Shown one piece after another: positions 1 to 8,473 of a stretch of DNA of 56,890 nt. The notes beneath the pieces are model-generated. The model worked only from the letters and a program-made list of their open reading frames with translations, ran no database searches and was not told the DNA's origin. Source of the stretch: Burkholderiaceae bacterium (lineage in GTDB: Bacteria; Pseudomonadota; Gammaproteobacteria; Burkholderiales; Burkholderiaceae_D). A program made the translations under genes and the position numbers. The stretch's first letter is position 1; every line of letters begins with the position of its first letter. The DNA lies in assembly GCA_031291325.1 (NCBI GenBank), contig JARLJG010000040.1, positions 1 to 56,890 of the forward strand, in the 5' to 3' direction.

Positions 1-52
1 CTGCCAGAACCTCTTCTCCTGGCGTAAAATGATTATCGCGGGTCGGTTGCAT
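1..52 (-). CDS. 5' end of a gene running off the window (unknown product)
   Basis: On the minus strand a GGAGGA ribosome binding site (about 55-62) sits 4 bases before an ATG at 52-50. The reading frame stays open to the window edge and starts MQPTRDNHFTPGEEVLA. Only 17 residues are visible, so no family can be named. It is divergent from the membrane-protein gene at 168, and about 115 bases between the two starts must hold both promoters. Confidence 0.5.
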   Translation of the reverse strand, partial: MQPTRDNHFTPGEEVLA

Positions 53-167
53 AATGTCCTCCAAAGTCAAGTTTAGGCACTTTCACTTTAGGATTAATTT
101 GCGAGTTTTGCCGACCTGCTTTCATACATAGGATCTACCTGGCTGTTTCAAATTGGAAAGTCAAAAA

Positions 168-818
168 ATGGGTTTCCTTGCCATTGGCGGATTGGCTGTA
201 GCGTTGGCCGGAATGATGCTTTGTGCCGCTTTAGTCGCACTTATCGTATGGATAACCATACGGAGTACCATCGTGCGTTGCGCGACTTGGTGCATAGGAA
301 CCATCTTACTGTGCGCGACCGTATGGTGTTATATGAATAGGGATGCTTTATTTGATCAATTAACGCTGTACCAGGGTTACGATGATTGCGGGTGGAGAGA
401 ATATAAGACGATAAAAAATATCGACGGCATTTATATCGATTCGTATTTCTTGGACGCGACCCAACAGGCACGTGAAATATTTGCGAAATATTATCCTGCA
501 ATCGAATACGATCAAAATGAAAGCGTCATGCATCAGGACAAGTTCGGCTTGTCTGACACGCAAAGTCAAAGGAAATTTCGATATGGCGTTCGATTCATTA
601 AAAACGTTGCCGAAAAAAAGTTTTTGCGCACTGAAACGGATTTTGTCGATTTTGATTCCAATGAAATAATTGCAAAAGATGTAACGTACTCCATAAAGGA
701 GAATGAGAACACTTTTTGGACTATTTTTTTCTTGTTCGTTCAGTACCACGCATCCTGCGGCGCAGGACATGAAGTAGAGCATTACACTCATGCATTCCAG
801 CCGACTGGCGCTAAATAA
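168..818 (+). CDS. hypothetical membrane protein, 216 aa
   Basis: I do not recognise this protein. The N-terminal third has two hydrophobic segments (about residues 3-30 and 36-55, rich in Leu, Ala, Val, Ile and Cys). A polar, aromatic-rich domain follows, with many Lys, Asp and Tyr, and a last hydrophobic patch near the C-terminus. The start at 168 was chosen because GGAAAG lies 7 bases upstream; a TTG at 153 would add five residues. Base composition is lower in GC than the signalling genes to the right, like the other small genes of this islet, which hints at separate origin. A perfect 38-bp palindrome follows 19 bases after the stop and may end the transcript. Confidence 0.6.
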   Translation: MGFLAIGGLAVALAGMMLCAALVALIVWITIRSTIVRCATWCIGTILLCATVWCYMNRDALFDQLTLYQGYDDCGWREYKTIKNIDGIYIDSYFLDATQQAREIFAKYYPAIEYDQNESVMHQDKFGLSDTQSQRKFRYGVRFIKNVAEKKFLRTETDFVDFDSNEIIAKDVTYSIKENENTFWTIFFLFVQYHASCGAGHEVEHYTHAFQPTGAK

Positions 819-837
819 AATCTATACCGCTTGCAAA

Positions 838-875
838 GCCAGGTAGTGTGGGCACAGGTGCCCACACTACCTGGC
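838..875. repeat. perfect 38-bp palindrome (18-bp arms, 2-bp spacer)
   Basis: GCCAGGTAGTGTGGGCAC is followed by AG and then its exact reverse complement. No T run follows, so it is not a standard terminator, although it lies just after a stop codon. The inner GTGGGCAC/GTGCCCAC motif recurs in the dispersed repeats at 898, 19853 and 25243. Confidence 0.8.
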
Positions 876-897
876 GTCCGCCCTCAACAAAGAAGTA

Positions 898-1009
898 GCG
901 TTTGGTGGGAACGTTTTTGCGCCCATCCGGCTGCCATCTATCAATGGCTGGAAATGACGGTTGCTGAGGTTTGGCTTTCGGGTAGAATTGGCAGCAAACG
1001 GCCAATTGC
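898..1009. repeat. composite dispersed repeat, copy 1
   Basis: Left part (about 905-927) resembles the inverted form of the repeat at 25243 and 19853 (Gs, then GCACAAAAACGTGCCCACC). Right part (973-1004) carries GGCTTTCGGGTAGAATTGGC followed by AGCAAACGGCCA, which recurs at 17589 and, with several changes, at 20426. ATTGGC and GCCAAT within it form a small inverted repeat. The spacing of the two parts is similar at 20389-20459. It sits just upstream of the small membrane gene at 1077. Confidence 0.6.
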
Positions 1010-1076
1010 GGTCACTGGCGGGTAGCACCAATATGATTTCGTATTGACAATTTTCTCCATTAGGATGAATACGCCA

Positions 1077-1382
1077 ATGATTTTCTTCATGCCGATGATT
1101 TTGCTTTGGCTGGGCGCGGGCATCGGTTGGCTAACCTATTCCCGGGTTATGCGTCGGCAAGCAGAAATTCGACAAGTTTCACCAGAATACGCCGCTCAAT
1201 TATTCCGCACTAATCTCGCCTCCACGCTTTTTTTCAGAGGGTATTTGCGCGTAACAACGTTGCTGTTTATGTCGCCACCCGACCAATTGAAAGACATGAT
1301 GTTCCCAATGCGAAAAATGATGGCAGTTTCGATTTTCGTTTCGGTTGTTGGACTAGGTTTGTTCTGGTTGAGGTCTCGTTAG
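1077..1382 (+). CDS. hypothetical small membrane protein, 101 aa
   Basis: Two membrane segments are evident, one at the extreme N-terminus (Met/Phe/Leu-rich, residues 2-20) and one near the C-terminus (about 80-97). A charged central loop separates them. The family is not recognised. Start choice: TAGGA lies 11 bases before the ATG at 1077. In-frame ATG at 1065 and TTG at 1044 are alternatives with poorer sites. The gene lies in the AT-rich islet at the left edge and directly follows the composite repeat, an arrangement also seen for the small membrane gene at 17712. Confidence 0.5.
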   Translation: MIFFMPMILLWLGAGIGWLTYSRVMRRQAEIRQVSPEYAAQLFRTNLASTLFFRGYLRVTTLLFMSPPDQLKDMMFPMRKMMAVSIFVSVVGLGLFWLRSR

Positions 1383-1487
1383 ATGTCGGTCGCGACGGGC
1401 ATTAGACGGCCAAAACCGGAAATTGACCGCCGCGATCAATGTGATAATGTCTTCATAACTCGGCGCTAGTTTGGGAGGTGTGACTCA

Positions 1488-1931
1488 ATGATATTGGTTC
1501 CACAAAATGCCTCTCAGGAGCAGGTATTGCGTATCGTTCTCGAATGGGTTGAAGTCCTTGCAAAAGAAGATTACAGGGCAGTCTATTCGGCGCTTGGGTA
1601 CGCACTAGCATTTGGTGAGCCTGGTGACGAGTGTATCCGAGCGGAGATCAAGAAATATCGCTCACCAGAATATTATCCGGGAATTGTCGATTTCCGTGTC
1701 ACCGACTGGAGGACTGCGATTGGTGGCAATCCTTCACCGAAAAAAAAGGTGATTTGGTATAAGGCAAATAGCACCGGCCTTGCAGGGGCAGTTGCGTTCG
1801 ATTTACCGCTCAATGGGAAGTGGAGTGATCTGACCGCAGATTTTGTATTTTGCGAACATGACGATGAAACCTATGTTCTGGGCTTGGAAGATATTGGTTC
1901 TATGGCGCAAAGACAGCGAGAGTCGGATTGA
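1488..1931 (+). CDS. hypothetical cytoplasmic protein, 147 aa
   Basis: A GGGAGG ribosome binding site 9 bases before the ATG and a protein-like composition support this gene. No signal peptide or membrane segment is present. The N-terminal half is acidic and amphipathic (EWVEVLAKEDYRAVYSALGY) and reads like a small alpha-beta domain, ending in an acidic, strand-rich half. The shape resembles small stand-alone domains found beside polymorphic toxins or as orphan immunity-like genes. No toxin is next to it, and I do not assign a function. Confidence 0.6.
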   Translation: MILVPQNASQEQVLRIVLEWVEVLAKEDYRAVYSALGYALAFGEPGDECIRAEIKKYRSPEYYPGIVDFRVTDWRTAIGGNPSPKKKVIWYKANSTGLAGAVAFDLPLNGKWSDLTADFVFCEHDDETYVLGLEDIGSMAQRQRESD

Positions 1932-2057
1932 GAGGGCCCGGTCATATTTTTAAGAACGCTTGCTTTCAGCCGCAATGGGCCTTTTGCGGCACCATGGATA
2001 TTGCTACAAACTTCACTTGCGAGCAATTTTTGATGCCAACCTTTCCATCGGACGCTC

Positions 2058-2390
2058 ATGCCATCACCGCCCACTAGCCTTTGGTTGTTTATCGGCTTTG
2101 CCGTATTGGCCCACCTAGCTGTGCCGCTATTTTTGCAGGCTCTCAAGGACCAACTGCCGTCAATCTATGTACAGTTAGGGGAGCCTCGCTTCACGACCAT
2201 CTTTTCCAGAAACCCAGATCATTGGCGGATGCAATTTCGATTAGCCACCTTCGTATTGTCGGGACGCGGAGTTGTGCAATCTCGCGGGTATGCTCGATTT
2301 TTAGCCTGTCTAACTTGGGTCGCCTATGTCGGCATTTTCGTGAGCCTTGCATCGCTCATATATGTCGTAACAGGAAACGAGAAACCATAA
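2058..2390 (+). CDS. hypothetical two-helix membrane protein, 110 aa
   Basis: There is an N-terminal membrane segment (about residues 8-27) and a C-terminal one (about 83-104). A soluble middle section contains Arg-, Phe- and Trp-rich stretches. The plan resembles UspB-like two-helix proteins, but no diagnostic motif is seen and the family is not assigned. The start has GGA a few bases upstream. It is the last gene of the left islet before the c-di-GMP gene on the other strand. Confidence 0.5.
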   Translation: MPSPPTSLWLFIGFAVLAHLAVPLFLQALKDQLPSIYVQLGEPRFTTIFSRNPDHWRMQFRLATFVLSGRGVVQSRGYARFLACLTWVAYVGIFVSLASLIYVVTGNEKP

Positions 2391-2482
2391 ATATACGTCT
2401 GGTCCGGGGCAAATCGAACGGCAGAAAAGGGGCGCCAGCCGCCCGCCGCACGAAAATCCGCAGTGACTCCGTCCGCTGCATT

Positions 2483-2510
2483 GCAGTCGCCCACATCGAT
2501 GGGCGACTGC
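2483..2510. repeat. 11-bp-arm hairpin
   Basis: GCAGTCGCCCA, a 6-base loop and the exact reverse complement. It lies in the 433-bp gap 2391-2823, downstream of the minus-strand remnant that stops at 2529. There is no T run on either side, so termination is only a possibility. Confidence 0.55.
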
Positions 2511-2528
2511 CGCAACGTCAAACTTCCA

Positions 2529-2778
2529 CTACCACTTCCCACCCGACGAAGCCGAGGAATTTTCCTTGCTGGTGGTGCTGACGGCAACGTCCTGCCCGAT
2601 TGCTGCGCGCAATTCTGCAAGCGATGTCAAACGCCCGTGCAGGGCTGCAATCTTGTCGACATCGAGCTGCCGCTTCTGAATATTGCCGTATAAATTGACC
2701 GTGCACGGATTCTGCGTCGTTGGCGGCGTGCTGGGAATTGCACAGGCGGCCCTGCAAGCGGTGCACTGAAGGCAGCAT
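2529..2778 (-). pseudogene. possible remnant of a small lipoprotein-like gene
   Basis: One minus-strand frame ending at TAG (2531-2529) reads like a real protein tail: CAIPSTPPTTQNP, then YGNIQKRQLDVDKIAALHGR, then a Leu/Ala-rich stretch and a Ser/Lys-rich end. The AAC before CAIPS looks like the end of a lipobox. There is no ATG, GTG or TTG and no hydrophobic signal in this frame upstream, while the ATG at 2778 belongs to a neighbouring frame. It is therefore either frameshifted or decayed, or a chance open frame. It lies 45 bp downstream of the GGDEF-EAL stop on the same strand. Confidence 0.3.
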
Positions 2779-2823
2779 GAGTATTGGGGCGGGACGCGGG
2801 ACGCCGATCGAGGCTGCTGCCGG

Positions 2824-5037
2824 CTAGGAGACTTTTTGGCGCAACGAAAATTTGTTCACAAACTCCAGCAACTTTTCAGCCGGCAAAGGTTTGCTGAAAT
2901 AGTAGCCCTGGATTTCGTCGCAGCCGCATTCGCGCAGAAACGCCAACTGCTCCGCCGTTTCCACGCCTTCGGCGATGGTCTGGAAGCCCAGGCTGTGCGA
3001 CATCAGAATGATGGCGGCGACGATTGCCTTGTCGTTCTCGTCGGTGGTGATGTCCCTGACGAAGCTCTGGTCGATTTTCAGCTTGTAGATCTTGAATTTC
3101 TTTAAATAGTTGAGCGACGAATAGCCGGTGCCGAAGTCGTCGATCGACATGCACACGCCACGCCGGTATAAATCGTCCATCACGTGGATTGCGCGCTCCG
3201 GGTCGTCCATGGCAACGCTCTCGGTCAGTTCCAGTTCCAGGTACTGGGGCGGCAGTCGCGCCTGTTCAAGGATCTGGCTGATCAAGCCCGGCAGATCGTA
3301 ATGGCGGAACTGCACCGCGGAGAGATTGACCGCCATCGTCATGCGCGCAGCGCCGCGCTCGAACAAAGTCTTGAGCTGCCGCACCGCAGTGCGCAGCACC
3401 CATTCGCCGATCTTGACGATTTGCCCGCTTTTTTCCGCAATCGGAACGAATTCCGATGGCGATATATTTCCCAGTTCAGGATGTTGCCAGCGCAGCAAAG
3501 CCTCCAGGCCGACCACGCGCTTGCCTGAGATGTCCAGTTGCGGTTGATAGTGCAGACGCAACTCGTCGCGCTCGATTGCGCGGCGCAGCGCATTTTCAAT
3601 TTTCACCGTGCGGATGGTTTGCGACTGCATTTCCTGGGTGAAGAAATGGTAGCTATTGCGGCCATGCTGCTTGACGCTGTACATGGCTGTATCGGCATGC
3701 CGGTATAGCGTCTCGAAATCCTCGCCATCTTCGGGAAACATGGCGATGCCGATCGAGGGGGTCAACACGACCTCGCTCTGACCGATCATGTAGGGGTTGG
3801 CCAGGGATTCCAGCAACTTGTCCGCGGCCAGAGCCGCGCCGCTTGCATCGATGGTGGGAAGCAACAACATGAACTCGTCGCCGCCCATCCGGGATGGCGT
3901 ATCCACATCGCGCACAGCGGATTTGAGCCGCTTGCTCACTGCGATCAGCAATTGGTCGCCAACCTGATGCCCCAGCGTGTCGTTGATATCCTTGAAATGA
4001 TCGAGGTCTGAAAACAGCAAGGCCAGATGCGTGTTGTTGCGCTTGGCCTGCGTTATCGCCTGCTCGACACGATCCTTGAACAGCAAACGGTTGGGCAAGC
4101 CGGTGAGCACATCGAAATTGGCCAGTTGCAAGATATCCTGCTCGGCTTGCCTGGAGGCTTCCAGCGACAGCGATAGATGCCGTTGCGTCTGCAGCAGTTC
4201 GTTATACGGCTCTTCGATCACCTCGACCACGATGGCGCGGTAGATCATCACGTAGGCGATTGTCTTGTAAATGTGACCCAGCACGTTGTAGCTGCCGACC
4301 ATCGTGGTATAGAGCGTGAAGAAATATTCGCTCATGGCCAGCGTGCATACTGCGCCGAAAAGATACGCCACGTTGAACGGCTGCGGCCTGCGCATCTTTT
4401 CAAACAATATCGCGGCCGTCGCCAGGTTGATGGCGACCAGCACGTATTCCACGTCTTTCTTGAATGGCGTCAGCCCCCGCCCCGGAATGAAGGTATCGGG
4501 AAACCAGGCTTGGTGATAAACCACCGCCCAATTTATTATCAGCGCAAAAATAATCAAGCCGCCGAAAATCAGGTAGCGGCTTGCCTTGAAACGCAACGGC
4601 TTGCCTTCTCTGACGGCCACCAGCAGCAGGGCGAGCGCCGCCAGGACTCGCGCCGACAGCCAGAAATTGAGTTGCTTTTGCGCGTCGTTGGGGGAGATGT
4701 AGTCGGGCATCCCGACGTAGGACATGGTGTGCGAAAAATCGAGCAAGCCTACCGAAAAGAAAACACAGGCAAGCAAGATGATATTGCCGGACAAGGCCCT
4801 GCTGTGCGAATTCCAGCCGACCACAAATACCATCATGGAAATGACAATCGAAGTCGTCTCCATCAGGGTATGCAAAAGCAGGTAGCCGGGGACGCCCTTG
4901 GAGTCGGGCCAGGCGGGCAACAGCCATGCCGCCAGTTGGACGAGCGCAAGTATCAGCAGAAAGACTGCCATGCGCCGCATCGCTTTTCGGCTATCGGGGT
5001 GCGGCCAGAACGATTCGAATTGAACTACCCGCCGCAT
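2824..5037 (-). CDS. membrane GGDEF-EAL protein (MASE3-like sensor), c-di-GMP cyclase/phosphodiesterase
   Basis: This 737-residue protein makes and/or degrades cyclic di-GMP. Residues about 20-285 hold seven or so membrane helices with the pattern of the MASE3 sensory module. A GGDEF domain follows (about 305-465), with an intact GGDEF at 385-389 and an RxxD inhibitory site at 376-379. The EAL domain (about 480-730) keeps EAL at 512-514, DDFGTGYSS from 633, and EGVET at 690-694. Both active sites therefore look functional, and which activity dominates cannot be read from sequence. The start at 5037 has only a weak GAG upstream; an in-frame ATG at residue 20 is an alternative. It is transcribed alone. 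Confidence 0.9.
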   Translation of the reverse strand: MRRVVQFESFWPHPDSRKAMRRMAVFLLILALVQLAAWLLPAWPDSKGVPGYLLLHTLMETTSIVISMMVFVVGWNSHSRALSGNIILLACVFFSVGLLDFSHTMSYVGMPDYISPNDAQKQLNFWLSARVLAALALLLVAVREGKPLRFKASRYLIFGGLIIFALIINWAVVYHQAWFPDTFIPGRGLTPFKKDVEYVLVAINLATAAILFEKMRRPQPFNVAYLFGAVCTLAMSEYFFTLYTTMVGSYNVLGHIYKTIAYVMIYRAIVVEVIEEPYNELLQTQRHLSLSLEASRQAEQDILQLANFDVLTGLPNRLLFKDRVEQAITQAKRNNTHLALLFSDLDHFKDINDTLGHQVGDQLLIAVSKRLKSAVRDVDTPSRMGGDEFMLLLPTIDASGAALAADKLLESLANPYMIGQSEVVLTPSIGIAMFPEDGEDFETLYRHADTAMYSVKQHGRNSYHFFTQEMQSQTIRTVKIENALRRAIERDELRLHYQPQLDISGKRVVGLEALLRWQHPELGNISPSEFVPIAEKSGQIVKIGEWVLRTAVRQLKTLFERGAARMTMAVNLSAVQFRHYDLPGLISQILEQARLPPQYLELELTESVAMDDPERAIHVMDDLYRRGVCMSIDDFGTGYSSLNYLKKFKIYKLKIDQSFVRDITTDENDKAIVAAIILMSHSLGFQTIAEGVETAEQLAFLRECGCDEIQGYYFSKPLPAEKLLEFVNKFSLRQKVS

Positions 5038-5260
5038 ATTCTCATTGCTGGCATGGTTGAAGAGTCTTGCTGCTTAATCATTGCTGGCACATCCTTCGGC
5101 AAAACCGGCTTGCTTAGTTTTGTCATCGCCGGGAAAGTGGGCAGGCTATGGTGCCAACGCGCCGCAATACCCATAGTGAATAAATGGGTTTATGTTACCA
5201 CCGCGCAGTCTACGCGGTATACGCGACTGCAACAAATGCTTGCCTAAATCCGGCCAACGA

Positions 5261-6997
5261 TCAAAACTCTTCCCAATCGTCCTCCTTCGAGACGGCAATC
5301 GGTTTGGCCGCAGCCGCTGCCCGCTGCGGCGCTGCGAGCGCGCCCTTCTTTTCGCGCAAGGCGGCCATCTTGCCTGCCGCCGGTCGCTTGACGGCGAGCG
5401 GCTTGGTCGGCGCGGCCCGGCTTGCGCCGGTCGGCATCGACGACGCGACATGGTCTATCTTGAAGGTGTTGACGACTTCGGCCAAGGCTGCCGCCTGGTC
5501 TTGCATGCTTTGCGCGGCGGCGGCGGCCTGTTCCACCAGCGCCGCGTTTTGTTGCGTCGCATCGTCCATCTCGATTATCGCTTGGTTCACTTGTTCGATG
5601 CCCTGGCTTTGCTCCTTGCTGGCGACGGTGATATCGCTCATGATGCCGGTGACCCGCCCGACACTGGCAACCACCTCGTTCATCGTGATGCCGGCCTGGT
5701 CGACCAGTTTGGCGCCCTGGCTCACTTTGTCGACCGAGTCGCCGATCAAGGCCTTGATTTCCTTGGCGGCGCCCGCCGAGCGTTGCGCCAGATTGCGCAC
5801 TTCGGCTGCGACCACGGCAAATCCGCGCCCCTGTTCGCCGGCGCGCGCGGCTTCCACGGCGGCATTCAACGCGAGGATATTGGTCTGGAATGCGATGCCG
5901 TCGATGACGCCGATGATGTCGACAATCTTTTTCGCCGATTCGTTGATCGAGCCCATCGTTTCGACCACTTGCGACACCACGACGCCGCCCTTGACCGCCA
6001 CAGCCGACGCCGTCATCGCCAAGTCATTGGCCTGGTTGGCGTTCTCGGAATTTTGCCTGACGGTCGAAGTCAGTTCTTCGATCGAGGCTGCGGTCTCTTC
6101 CAGCGAGCCGGCTTGCTGTTCGGTGCGCCCCGACAAGTCCATGTTGCCGGAGGCGATTTCGCTGGCGGCGCTGGCGATGGAATTGGTGCCGGTGATGACT
6201 TGGCTGACGATCTTGCGCAACGCTTCATTCATCGCGCCCAGGGCGCGCATCAGGTCGCCGATTTCGTCGCCGCTGTTGGTCTCGATGGTGGTGGTCAGGT
6301 CGCCCGCCGCCACCCTGCCGGCGACATGCACCGCATGCTTGAGCGGCCCCGTGATGCTGCGTGAAATGACGAACGCAATGCCCGCGCTGGCCGCGATCAG
6401 CAAGCCGCTCAACAACATCACCAAGGTAGTGCTGCGTTGGTTGGCGCGCTCGATTGCCGCCGCAGTCTGGTCGATGTTGTCGCGTTGCAGCGTCAACAAC
6501 GCGAGCACTTTGTCTTGGTATTCTTTACTGAGCGGCAAGTAAGTTTCAGAGAACACGCGGTCGGCGCCAGCGGCATCGCCCGACTTGCGCAAGTCCACCA
6601 CCATGCTTTTTGCTGCCTGGTATTTGGCCCGCGTTTCAACAATCGCCTTGAACGCAGATTTTTCCTGATCGTTGCTCAACAACGGCTCGATTTTGCCCAT
6701 CTTTTCCGTACCCATTTTGGTGCTGGCAGAGATGTCATCGGCAAAATTGACCGCCAGGTTTTGGTCCGTGCTGCGTGCAATCAACGTGGTGCGCACGATA
6801 GCGGAATAAATCAATAGGTACCAGTCGGACACCAAGCGTTCCTTGGCAAGCGGACTTTGCATCATCTGGCGGGTCGCCTCGGCGTTATTGCGCGCATTGA
6901 CCACCGAAAACGAGGTGGAGACGATGGAGAGGATCAGCAAGAACGCAAAACCGAACGTAAGTCGCCGCGAAATACGCAAATTACCGAGGATATTCAT
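5261..6997 (-). CDS. methyl-accepting chemotaxis protein with four-helix-bundle sensor and DWEEF tail
   Basis: This 578-residue inner-membrane receptor has membrane segments at about 12-32 and 190-212, enclosing a helical periplasmic domain of the 4HB_MCP type. A HAMP domain and the cytoplasmic signalling hairpin follow. The hairpin tip is canonical ([20 protein letters not shown], then [18 protein letters not shown]). The protein ends in DDWEEF, a tethering pentapeptide of the kind that docks CheR or CheB on high-abundance receptors, reached through an Ala/Pro/Lys-rich linker. The ligand is unknown. It is a single gene, divergent from nothing nearby, with about 220 bp before the GGDEF-EAL gene on the same strand. 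Confidence 0.92.
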   Translation of the reverse strand: MNILGNLRISRRLTFGFAFLLILSIVSTSFSVVNARNNAEATRQMMQSPLAKERLVSDWYLLIYSAIVRTTLIARSTDQNLAVNFADDISASTKMGTEKMGKIEPLLSNDQEKSAFKAIVETRAKYQAAKSMVVDLRKSGDAAGADRVFSETYLPLSKEYQDKVLALLTLQRDNIDQTAAAIERANQRSTTLVMLLSGLLIAASAGIAFVISRSITGPLKHAVHVAGRVAAGDLTTTIETNSGDEIGDLMRALGAMNEALRKIVSQVITGTNSIASAASEIASGNMDLSGRTEQQAGSLEETAASIEELTSTVRQNSENANQANDLAMTASAVAVKGGVVVSQVVETMGSINESAKKIVDIIGVIDGIAFQTNILALNAAVEAARAGEQGRGFAVVAAEVRNLAQRSAGAAKEIKALIGDSVDKVSQGAKLVDQAGITMNEVVASVGRVTGIMSDITVASKEQSQGIEQVNQAIIEMDDATQQNAALVEQAAAAAQSMQDQAAALAEVVNTFKIDHVASSMPTGASRAAPTKPLAVKRPAAGKMAALREKKGALAAPQRAAAAAKPIAVSKEDDWEEF

Positions 6998-7234
6998 GGG
7001 ATGATTTCAAAAATGGTTGAACCTCGATTGTCTTATCGCCAGTTCGGGACGGACCTGCAATAGGACGCCACTAGAAGGAATATATTTGCAGTTTGATGCA
7101 CATTGCCTGCGATCGGGGCACAAGTTTGTATTCGCCGTTCTCATGCTTGCGTCTCAAGAATCGCAGGGGCGACCCGCGCGGGTCGCGCAATCGATTCCTG
7201 GCGTCGTCCTTGAAAGGATAGTGGAGCCCCCCAT

Positions 7235-7271
7235 CCCGCATGCGCTGCCGATGCACGGCAGCACATGCGGG
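7235..7271 (-). terminator. strong hairpin downstream of the lipoprotein gene
   Basis: A 16-bp stem (one mismatch) closes a 5-base ATGCA loop. An outer AGCCCC/GGGGCT pair extends it. It starts 23 bases after the stop of the minus-strand lipoprotein gene. No T run follows, so it may stabilise the 3' end rather than terminate. Confidence 0.4.
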
Positions 7272-7294
7272 CCTGGAGACGGTGGGGCTAAAGC

Positions 7295-7990
7295 TTACTT
7301 GCTCAACATCTCGACCGTCGGGCCATCCAATTGCCCGGTTTCCGGAAGCGCGCTATCCCTTTGGAAATTCTTCAAGGCGGCAACCGTTTTTCCGCCCATC
7401 TTGCCATCGGGCCTGCCGCACGGATAACCGATTTGATTCAATTTCGCTTGCGCCTGCGCAACCGACATTCCGCCCGCCGGAGCGACAGCACCCGGTGGCG
7501 GTGGCGGCGGCGGTGCTACATAGTTCGTCGCAGCCGGTTTCGCGGAAACTGGCAGCTCGCGCATGCCCGGCACCTGGTTGTGCCGCAAATACATACATTG
7601 CATATAGGCATTGTCATACTGCTGCTGAATCGACATTTGCGCATTTGCCGTCGAGTTGGCCCCCACCGCAGTGCCTGCGACCAAGCCGGCCCCCGCGCCG
7701 CCGCCTGCCGCATAATGGTTGTCGCCAATTGCTGCGCCCGCAGCAGCGCCGATCAAGGTGCCCAGCGCAGCCTGGCCCACCGCCGCCTTGTTGGCCGCAT
7801 CCACCTGGCCGGAAACTTGCGAATTCGCGTAGGCCTTGCATTGTTCCTGATCTTGCTGGAAGGCATCGAACGACTTGTTCTTCCCTGGCATCACCTGGAC
7901 CGACGGTCCCATTGGCGCGGTCGCACAAGCTGCGAGCAAGAATGCCGACGACAAGGTCGCAGCCATCAACTTCAAATTTTTCTTATTCAT
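7295..7990 (-). CDS. outer-membrane lipoprotein with glycine zipper and peptidoglycan-binding domain
   Basis: This 231-residue envelope protein begins with a lipoprotein signal ending in the lipobox LAAC (Cys about residue 22). A Gly/Ala-rich glycine-zipper stretch (about residues 70-115) probably inserts in or packs against the membrane. A proline run follows (eight Pro near residue 160). The C-terminal 55 residues fit the PG_binding_1 fold (AQAKLNQIGYPCG...PDGKMGGKTVAALKNFQ). It likely links outer membrane and cell wall. The start at 7990 has AAGGGAAG 5 bases upstream; a GTG six bases earlier is less likely. Confidence 0.85.
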   Translation of the reverse strand: MNKKNLKLMAATLSSAFLLAACATAPMGPSVQVMPGKNKSFDAFQQDQEQCKAYANSQVSGQVDAANKAAVGQAALGTLIGAAAGAAIGDNHYAAGGGAGAGLVAGTAVGANSTANAQMSIQQQYDNAYMQCMYLRHNQVPGMRELPVSAKPAATNYVAPPPPPPPGAVAPAGGMSVAQAQAKLNQIGYPCGRPDGKMGGKTVAALKNFQRDSALPETGQLDGPTVEMLSK

Positions 7991-8473
7991 AAACACTTCC
8001 CTTTTAAATGGCCCCTATAGCCAGTACCGTTAAACACTTAAACCCTTGACTTCAATCGCATCTTGCCGACGACGCCCTAGCCCGCGTAAGCCTGAATGCA
8101 TTAAATCCCGGTCGCTTCTGCCGCGCGCGCACATCGCCATGTTCAACCTCTTTTCCCTAAAAGGCAACAGACAACGGCCTCTCTACGCCGCTTTGCGATG
8201 TTTCATTTATACAAGATTTTGGTCTTTTCAACCATCCCATGAACATGGTATTTTGCCATAGAAGTGTTTCCTCTATATTAAGTTCGTCGCGATCAAGGCT
8301 GCCGCTGTCGCTTATTTGCCAGTCCAGGCTTGCGGCTGCGCAACAACGCACCGACGACAGGCGGCAAGAGCTTGGGAATGCGCAGGAAATCGACGCGATG
8401 ACGCGTGCCCCCACCTTGGCAGGGGCGCGATAACGCATCGGTTGCGAGCAGGGATGTTTTTTTTCGCGGGCGG
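7991..8473. other. gene-less stretch between two minus-strand genes
   Basis: No open frame here has a ribosome binding site or protein-like composition. The right part lies just after the stop of the PAS-GGDEF gene and the left part must contain the promoter of the lipoprotein gene. A T8 run at 8459-8466 is on the strand opposite to the flanking genes. I see nothing else. Confidence 0.5.

Noticed and set aside
4177-5247. 356-codon open frame opposite the GGDEF-EAL gene
   Set aside because: Antisense shadow of a gene with intact motifs; no ribosome binding site.
6998-7060. FliA (sigma28) promoter for the MCP at 5261
   Set aside because: GGCGATAA is close to the -10 element but no TAAA-type -35 lies at the required spacing. 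The same holds for the MCPs at 20629, 15704 and 35328.
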